From assembly GCA_023101885.1 (NCBI GenBank), contig JALPQD010000044.1, positions 7,779,565 to 7,843,564 of the forward strand: a stretch of DNA of 64,000 nt, read 5' to 3'. Each line of letters begins with the position of its first letter. Position 1 is the stretch's first letter. Shown in pieces: positions 56,600-64,000 of this stretch. Source of the stretch: Typhlomys cinereus. Lineage: Eukaryota > Chordata > Mammalia > Rodentia > Platacanthomyidae. Position numbers and translations under genes: made by a program. The notes beneath the pieces were generated by a model. It had not been told where the DNA came from. It searched no databases and worked only from the letters and a program-made list of their open reading frames with translations.

Positions 56600-57790
56600 A
56601 GTTCCAATGCTAACAAAACTAACACAAGTTGAGTGAGAGCTCAGATAACTTACAGAAGCATTTCCCAGTGCATGACAGATAAAGATTAAATACAGATTCT
56701 GACTTCAGATCCCATGGTTTTTTTTCTATCACTTCATTTCACGAAGTCCAGACAGTAAGGTATAATTAACAAGCATGAAACATTGAAAGTCATACTACAT
56801 GGGGGTTTTATAAATTCAGTAAAAGCCAACAGCAAATATTTGGAACAGCTTTTTGCATAAACACTGAACTCTACATGGAAATTCAATGTGTAAAGAAGAT
56901 GTAAGTGGAGCTGCTCTGATTAGCATGTGGGATATCCTCCCAGAATGCCTTTCTCCCTATTGGCAACACATTCTTCACAGTGTCTCCTTGGAAGTCCTGT
57001 GGCTCAGGTGAGCAGTATGGAAATCAAGAGGCCAAGTCAGCAATTCTTGATGAATTAGTCCCTGGACCAGTAGCACCAGTACTACTCAGTAACTCCTTAA
57101 AGATGTGAATTCATTGGCCCTATCCAGGACTTATCAAATCAGAAATTCCACAAGTAAGCTAGCAAACTGTGTTTTCATTCTCCAATGATTCTGATTCCTG
57201 AAAGCTTTGAGAAATTGTAGCTATTCTGCTTCTGTAAAGTTAGAGAAAGTTAGAAAAAATGATTTGAAACAGCATTTGAGACTCAAGTTGGGAGATTTAA
57301 AAGGAGAGGGGAAGAGATCTTCCTGCCATTGGTGGCCTTTGCTGAGACAACAGAGACAGCAGCAAAGGAGCAAAAGTCCTGACCACAGTGGCTACATGTT
57401 GCCACTATGCATGCAATAACATATCCATCAGAAACCTCTGCATAAGATAGATGAGGTCAGACACTGAAGGAATTCTATCACTCTGAGAAGGTAAAGGAAA
57501 AGGGAAGTCTAGGAAGCAGTACTGAAGTAGCAGGTCATGCTGGGGTTAGAATCTTGATGACAGATGTGAGTAGGCTTATAGACATGAGGATGGAAGAAGT
57601 GAGATGGGAAGGTTCACAAAGGAAGCCAAGTAGAGAATCTCCATGTGTGAGATCTGCAAGCCAAGGTTTGGTACCATGTCATATTTTACTATTAAATTTA
57701 TACTTCATAGTCAACAAAATTGTACAGAAGCAATTTTCCTATAAATTTCTGTACATATGGTAAGCCAAATAAATGTCGTGTGTATGTTTG
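56600..57790. other. No recognisable feature
   Basis: Intergenic sequence of ordinary composition. The frames at 57207-57419 and 57554-57763 are short and show no domain, splice context or start context that would support a gene. Confidence 0.5.
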
Positions 57791-57834
57791 GGGGAGGGGG
57801 TGCTAACTATAAAAATATCCTAATTTCTCTTTTC

Positions 57835-57925
57835 AGATGGGATTACACAAGTAGGACTTGAATTCTCAATCCCTTAGCCCCTGAGTATCTGGGATTACTG
57901 ATACATGCCACTGTACCTGGCTTCT
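57835..57925 (-). mobile_element. 7SL-derived SINE fragment
   Basis: CCCCTGAGTATCTGGGATTA and CATGCCACTGTACCTGGCTT are the reverse complement of the conserved left part of B1/Alu-type elements. Short, diverged copy. Confidence 0.55.
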
Positions 57926-58439
57926 CTCTTTTTATTTCACAAAAATATTTAGTATACATATTTTTAAAAAGACAAAAATTAACTGCAAAAATAGAGTTGA
58001 AAAATTGTCATTTTCCCATTTGAAATAATACAAAATATATAGTAGATCCTTATGCTAAAAAGGATGAAGAAGGGCATTGTCTTATAGGACCCATGTCTGG
58101 ATGTTTCCGCAAGCCACAGCTGTGTAATGAATGGGCCAACCATGGGCAGAAGAGGCTGTAGACAGAGGGTGCTACATTGGTACAGGAGAGTACAGAACTG
58201 TGCAGATTTCCTCAGCTCAAGGAGCAGGTGGCTGTATTCAGCTAAAGCTAGTTAGTTGCCTTGTGTTCTATTCCATCATTAACACATGAAACGTAGTGTT
58301 TGGTTGTGTTGCCTCAGGGTCAATAGGCAGAAAGGTGGTCATGGAAGTGTCGGGGTAATGATCTAGTATCATGTGAAAAGTGCTGTAAGGACGGGCTTGT
58401 TTCATTTATCTACTGTAGTATACAGCAGTTTTTCTTTAT

Positions 58440-59090
58440 CTCCAATTTAATTCTCCACAGTTTTAGCTACCTGTCATCAGTGGCAGTTCAAAAATACTAA
58501 AAAAAAAAAAAAAAAAAAAAAAAAATTGCAGAAAAAAATCCACTACATTTTTCCTCAGAGGATATCATCTCATCTTTTAACTTTTTTTATTTGCGTGTGT
58601 GTGTGTGTATCAGAGGAAACTGTGTCCCTGTGGAGGACCAGGGGTGACTCTGGGAATCATCCTGGATTGCTTCTACCTCCTTTTTGCTTACCTGTGAGAT
58701 TTTCCAAGCTCCACCCACCAGGGTCAGAAGTGCAGGCTGTCCTTTCTAGCTTGTGTTTTTACATGGGACCTGGGATCCAAACTCAAGACCTTTTATTTTC
58801 AAGGCAGAGTCTTAACCCTGAGCCACCTCACCAGACTCTCATCTCATTTTTTACTCTAAAATGTCATTTAGACATTATGCTTTGAATAACTTTTACTATG
58901 TTATATTTCAATAATTGCTCTTTTTAATCGTTACTAACTTTTACTATACTCAGTTATGAATGAAACTTTGTGACTGTTGTGTGTGTGTAGGAAAATGATA
59001 TATACATGGTAAATAGCAGCTTGGGATACCCACAGTTTCAGGCATCCACTGTGGGTTTTGGAATATGTCCCTGTGAGAAGGTGCACTACT
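58440..59090. mobile_element. Tigger-like DNA transposon relic, interrupted
   Basis: CCACAGTTTTAGCTACCTGTCATCAG (first block, 58456 on) and CAGGCATCCACTGTGGGTTTTGGA (59039 on) resemble the two ends of mammalian Tigger/mariner-type elements. Between them lie a poly(A) run (about 58498-58525) and a SINE (58580-58836). No transposase frame. Family assignment is from memory of the terminal sequences. Confidence 0.4.
58580..58836 (-). mobile_element. Old copy of the B2-headed SINE
   Basis: Minus-strand copy of the family at 8133 and 26145, with the head decayed to GTCTGGTGAGGTGGCTCAGG, the body recognisable (CTCCACCCACCAGGGTCAGA on plus) and a GTGTGTGT stretch. TCATCTCAT occurs at both edges (near 58566 and 58839), a likely aged target duplication. 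Its divergence shows that the SINE family has been active for a long time. Confidence 0.75.
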
Positions 59091-59204
59091 CAGCACTGTT
59101 CAACCATTTAACACTCATTCTCTTACTGTGTTTGACTATAATTTGAATTCCAGTGGACTTATTCACTTGAAAAATCAGAAATGATAATGTATATTACTTT
59201 TTTA

Positions 59205-60340
59205 ATGCATTTTTATTATTTCCGCTCATACAAACTTAATAGGTAGACCAGTTCCCTCCCTCCCTCCTCCTCCCCCCGAACCCCCTGCTCCCCCTTCCCT
59301 CCCTCCCCATCCCCCAGTGCCTCCCTCCCAATTCCCAGAGAGTCCTTTATGCCTAACTCTTCTCTGGGTCCTCCTCTCTGATGATGTACAAGGACCCAGT
59401 CGCATTTCCCTGAACCCTTTCTAGTGTTCCCCTTAAGCATAGGAACACTACTGTGGCTGTCAATACCTTGCCTCCAATGATCCTGGTGCCTTTAGCTGAT
59501 GCTAGACTTTGTGAGGTCAATAGTGTGTTGGACAGTGCGCAGGGCATGCAAAGTCCAATTATGATTGCTTCGGCCCTAACTAGTGTGGAGAATCTTGCAA
59601 ATCATTGCTCCTCCCATCCTTTTGCTCTTACAATCTTACCACCCCCTCTTCCGCAAATGTCCCTGAGCTTCAGGCTGGGGAGAGATTAGGCTGGCCTAGT
59701 TCTATGTGGTTGATATAGAGTCTCTGAAGTTCTGGATTGTGGTTTGTTGGTTTTCTTTTGCAGTTTTGCTGCTCCTGCAATGCCCTTCACTCCATCCTGA
59801 TGGGCACTGTATGTCACCCCCTAGCCAGAGACAAAAAGCTATTAAACTGGAGTCTTGTTATAATAGCACATTCAAGGGTAGATGTAATAAAAGTAGGAAA
59901 CCTCAGTGAGGGAGGGGTCAATCACCCATTTCCAAAATGGTTACTTTTTATCAGCCAGACTATATGCCCTCCCCTTCTAGTGAGATCATACACCCTCAGT
60001 TGTACATGATCAGGAACGAACATCTGTGAACTTAACCAGGTGTCACATTACTTACTTGCACTCCTTGAAGGAGGCCTATTTTCTCTGATGTAACATGGTC
60101 CCCTCTCTCCTTGTGTCTGGTGTGGCCCTCCAACCCCATCCCTCCTGTTCATGATCCTTGCAATTACTGTATTACATAGGTTTACCTTTGAGTGTCTCAA
60201 TGTGGGCTGGGTGAGTTTGGTACTCAGAGCCACCTATTAGGGAGTACATACGGCACTTAATTTTCTGGGTTTGGGATACTTCACTTAATATAATTGTTTC
60301 TAATGACATCCATTTCCCAGCAAATTCCAGTAATTCATCA
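59205..60340 (-). mobile_element. L1 (minus) 3' end, host of a nested L1
   Basis: Begins with the L1 3' end block (CGCTCATACAAACTTAATAG, reverse complement), passes through the 3'UTR and the end of ORF2 (ACTCAGAGCCACCTATTAGG), and is cut at 60340 in the ORF2 C-terminal region by another L1 3' end in the same orientation. The remainder should lie beyond 64000. The terminal ORF2 stop is mutated. Confidence 0.88.
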
Positions 60341-63300
60341 TTTTTTTATTTCAGCTCATACAAACTTATTAGGTACACCAGTTCCCTGCCTTCCTCCTCC
60401 TCCCCCCATACCCCCTCCTCCCCCTCCCCAACCCTCTCCCTCCCCATCCCCCAGTGCCTCCGCCCCAATTCCCAGAGAGTCCTTTCTTGTGCATGTCTGA
60501 TTTTCCTCTGGGCCTCATCTCCGATGACGTACAAGGACCCAGTGGCCTTTCCCTGAACCCTTTCCCGTGTTCCCCTTAGGTATAGGAACACTGCTGTGGC
60601 TGCCAATCCTTTACCTCCAAGGCTCTTGGTGCCTTTAGCAGATGCTAGACTTTGTGAGGTCAACAGTGTGTTGGACAATGCGCAGGGCATGCAAAATCCA
60701 ATTATGATTGCTTCAGCCCTAACTAGTATAGAGTATCTTATATATCATTGCTCCTCCCATCCTTTTGCTGTTACATTCTTACCGCCCCCTCTTCTGCAAA
60801 TTTCCCTGAGCTTCAAAATGGGGAGAGACTAAGCTGGCCTAGTTCTAGGTGGTTGATAGAGAGTCTCTGAAGTTCTGGATTGTGGTTTGTTGATTTTCTT
60901 TTGCAGTTTTGCTGCTCCTGCAATGCCCTTCACTCCATCCTGGTGGGCATTGTATGTTACCCCCTGGCCAGAGACAAAAAGCTGTTAGAGTCTTGTGATA
61001 AAAGCACATTCATTTAATAAAAGTGGGAAACCATACTAAGGGAGGGGTCTATCACCCATTTGCAAAATGGTTACTTTTTATCTGCCAGACTATATGCCCT
61101 CCTCTTCTGGTGAGATCACACCCCCTCAGTAGTAAATGATCAGGAACAAAAGTCTGTGAACTTAATCAGATGTCTCATTACTTATTTGGGTCCTTGGTGG
61201 AGGCCTATTTTCCCTGCTGTAACATGGTCCCTTCTCTCCTTGTTTCTGGTGTGGCCCTCCTACCCCATCCCTCCTGTTCATAATCCTTGCAATTACTGTC
61301 TCTAGGTGGGCTGGGTGGGTTTGGTACTAGGAGCCACCTATTAGGGAGTACATACGGTGCTTAATTTTCTGGGTCTGGGATACTTCGCTTAATATAATTG
61401 TTTCTAATGACATCCATTTCCCAGCAAATTCCAGTAATTCATCATTTTTGATGGCTGAGTAGTACTCCATTGTATAGATGTACCACTGTTTCCTTATCCA
61501 CTCGTCAACTGTTGGACATTTGGGTTGATTCCATGACTTCGCTATTGTAAACAGTGCTGCTATGAACATGGTCGTGCTTGTGCTATCGAGGTGAACCTCT
61601 GCTGCATGGGGGGTTATTCCCAAAAGTGGGATAGCAGGGTCATATGGCATTTCAATCTTTAATTTCTTTAAGAATCTCCAGACGGCTCGCCAGAGTGGCT
61701 GTATGAGCCTGCATTCCCACCAGCAATGTAGCAGAGTTCCCCTCTCTCCAGCATCCTCTCCAGCACTTGTTGTTGTTTGTTTTGTGGATTGTTGCCATCC
61801 TCACCAGGGTGAGATGATGTCTCAGGGAAGTTTTGATTTGCATTTCCCTGATAGCTAAGGAAGTGGAACATTTTTTCAGATATTTGTTAGACATTTTAAT
61901 GTCATCCTTGGTAAAGTTTCTTTTAAGTTCCTGGGCTCATTTTTTAATTGGGCCATTGTTTTCCTTGGTGTTTAGTTTTCTAAGTTCTTTGTGCAATCTG
62001 GACAGTAGAGCTCTATCAGATATGTGGTTAGTGAAGATTTTCTCCCATTCTGTGGGTTGCCTTTGAGCTCGTGTTACAATCTCTTTATCTGAACAGAAGC
62101 TCTTCAATTTCACAAGATCCCAACTGCTGAGAGTTGGTAGCAGTGACTGTGCCATTGGATGTCTGTTTAGGAAATGTTGGCCTAGCCCAATCAGCTCGAG
62201 GGAGTTCCCTATCTTTTCAACTATGGTTTTTATAGTCTCTGGCCTGATATCAAGGTCCTTGATCCATTTGGAATTAAGTCTTGTACATGGTGACAAGTAC
62301 GGGTCCAGCTTTAATCTTCTGCATGTGGAGATCCAGTTTTGCCAGCACCATTTGTTGAAGATGCTGTTCTTTTTCCATTGGATTCTTTGGGCCCCTTTGT
62401 CAAAGACCAAATGGCTGTAACTTTGTGGGCTTATATCTGGGTCTTCAACCCTTATCCATTGATCTGTGTGTCTATTTTGGAACCAGTACCAGGCTCTTTT
62501 TATAACTATGGATTTGTAGTATAGACTAAGGTTTGGTATGGTAATACCTCCAGCAGTGTTTTTGTTACTCAGGATTGTCTTTGCTATCCTGGGTCTTTTG
62601 TGCCACCATATGAATTTTGAGATTGTTTGGTCAACTTCTTTAAAGAATTGCTTTGGGATTTTAATTGGTATAGCAGTGAATTTGTATATTGCCTTTGGTA
62701 GGATGGTCATTTTTACAATGTTGTTTCTGCCAATCCAGGAACATGGGAGGTCTTTCCACCTTCTGGTGTCTTCTGCTATTTCTTTCTTTAGGGTTTTAAA
62801 GTTTTCATTGTAAAGGTCTTTTACCTCCTTGGTTAGGTTTATACCAAGGTATTTCATTTTTTTAGGGGCTATAGTAAATGGGATTGTTTCTCTCAAGGCT
62901 TTTTCACTTCTTTCATTCTGGACATATAGGAAGGCCTCTGATTTTTGCACATTTATTTTGTATCCTGCCACCCTGCTGAACTTCTCAATTAGTTCCAGGA
63001 GCTTCCTGGTGGAGTTTTTGGGATCCCTCAGGTATAAAATCATGTCATCTGCAAATAGGGATAGCTTGACTTCTTCCTTGCCGATTTGAATCCCTCTTAT
63101 GTCCCTTTCTTGTCTTATGGCTTCAGCTAAGATTTCAAGTACAATATTGAATAGAAATGGTGAGAGTGGACACCCTTGTCTAGTTCCTGATCGAAGTGGG
63201 AATGATTCCAATTGTTCCCCATTGAGCATAATCCTTGCTGTGGGCTTGTTGTATATAGCTTTTATTATATTGATTAAGGTTCCTTCCATACCCACTGTCT

Positions 63301-64000
63301 CTAGCGTTTTGATCATAAAAGGCCGTTGGATCTTGTCAAAAGCTTTTTCTGCATCTATCGAGAGTATCATGTGGTCTTGGTCTTTGGACTGGTTTACATT
63401 ATGAATTACATTTATTGATTTGCCTATGTTGAACCAACCTTGTGTGCTGGGGATGAAGCCTACTTGGTCCCCGTGAATGATCTTTTTAATATGTATTTGA
63501 ATCCGATTTGCTAAGACTTTGTTGAGAATCTTTGCGTCCGTGTTCATCAGGGAGATCGGCCTATAGTTTTCTTTTTTAAGTGAATCTTTATTAGGTTTTG
63601 GGATTAAAACGATATTAGCTTTATAGAAGGAATTTGGTAGTGTTCCTTCCTTTCCTATTTGATGGAACAGTTTAAGGAGTATTGGTGTTATTAACTCCTT
63701 AAATGTCTGGTAGAACTCTGTGCTGAATCCATCTGGTCCAGGACATTTTTTGGTGGGAAGATTCGAGATTACTTCCTCAATTTCCTTATATGTTATAGGA
63801 CTATTTAAATAATTCACAACTTCCTGTTTCAATTTAGGTAGGTTGTGTTTACTTAGAAATTCATCCATCTCTTTTGTGTTGTCAAACTTCACAGAGTACA
63901 AGTTTTTGACATATGATGTTATAATTCTCTGGATTTCTTGGGTATCAGTAGTGATAACTCCATGTTCATTTCTAATTTTGTTAATTTGGGTTTTCTCTCT
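60341..64000 (-). mobile_element. Young L1 (minus) running off the window
   Basis: A 3' end (TTATTTCAGCTCATACAAAC on plus) inserted into the L1 at 59205-60340, then 3'UTR (60346-61326), ORF2 from 61327 upward, still in ORF2 at the window edge. The insertion point follows AATTCATCATTTTT. The other junction and target duplication lie outside. Few inactivating changes are visible, so this is among the youngest copies. Confidence 0.93.
61327..64000 (-). pseudogene. L1 ORF2, long open RT part, partial
   Basis: The frame is open from the window edge down to a stop at 61937 (about 688 codons). It contains the RT fingers ([17 protein letters not shown]), an [20 protein letters not shown] segment, palm with FADDMILYL (near 63045), thumb and the [16 protein letters not shown] region. 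At 61937 a TGG to TGA change stops the frame. A one-base insertion near 61768 (ATGCTGGAG for ATGTGGAG) shifts it again, and the last piece (61650-61327) ends at the normal stop after LIGGS. The endonuclease half lies beyond the window. Confidence 0.93.

Noticed and set aside
62223..63404. Long hydrophobic plus-strand frames resembling membrane proteins
   Set aside because: Antisense shadows of L1 ORF2; the same frames recur opposite every L1 copy.

Overview
The window is mammalian, repeat-dominated DNA, almost certainly from a mouse-related rodent. Support: 7SL-derived B1-like SINEs, B3-like tRNA SINEs, a young B2-headed SINE family with flanking duplications, several L1 subfamilies with GC-rich monomer-type 5'UTRs, MaLR (ERVL-type) LTRs and two class II endogenous retroviruses (ERVs). 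The B2-headed SINE with a long GC-rich body suggests a jerboa-like (dipodid) lineage, but that is a guess. I found no intact host gene. Two intronless host-gene fragments are present: a 5'-truncated retrocopy of serine dehydratase (SDS) at 13840-14955, and a fragment resembling the coiled-coil basal-body gene BBOF1 inside an ERV at about 10988-11883 (minus strand).

Layout. 1-3045: 3' part of a plus-strand L1 (A). 3060-13834: a second plus-strand L1 (B) carrying a SINE at 4005-4300 and split by a minus-strand class II ERV at 7955-12509 (6-bp target duplication ATCCCC). 13840-17270: SDS retrocopy, then an old L1 3'UTR holding a younger L1 end, which itself holds a 588-bp L1 fragment with a 16-bp target duplication. 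17271-24172: quiet intergenic sequence with a B1, a 141-bp near-identical direct duplication exactly 1100 bp apart, and an old L1 3'UTR. 24173-29145: a minus-strand L1 with its 5'UTR. 29146-30891: older L1 and MaLR pieces. 30895-52100: one very old plus-strand L1 opened up by successive insertions: a SINE; a MaLR provirus (5-bp duplication GAAGT) that contains a class II ERV (5-bp duplication TTTTA); and a full-length minus-strand L1 (14-bp duplication) that contains a full-length-class plus-strand L1 (16-bp duplication). 52200-59200: solo MaLR LTRs, B1/B3 SINEs, an old L1 3'UTR and a Tigger-like relic. 59205-64000: two nested minus-strand L1s, the inner one with a long open ORF2 running off the window.

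The most unusual object is the ERV at 7955-12509. Between its gag start and the last third of pol, where gag, protease and the RT active site should be, it carries intronless host-like coding sequence in permuted order. That resembles retroviral gene capture, possibly from a circular or rearranged RNA template. Family names rest on my memory of consensus sequences, not on database searches; element boundaries and target duplications were read directly.
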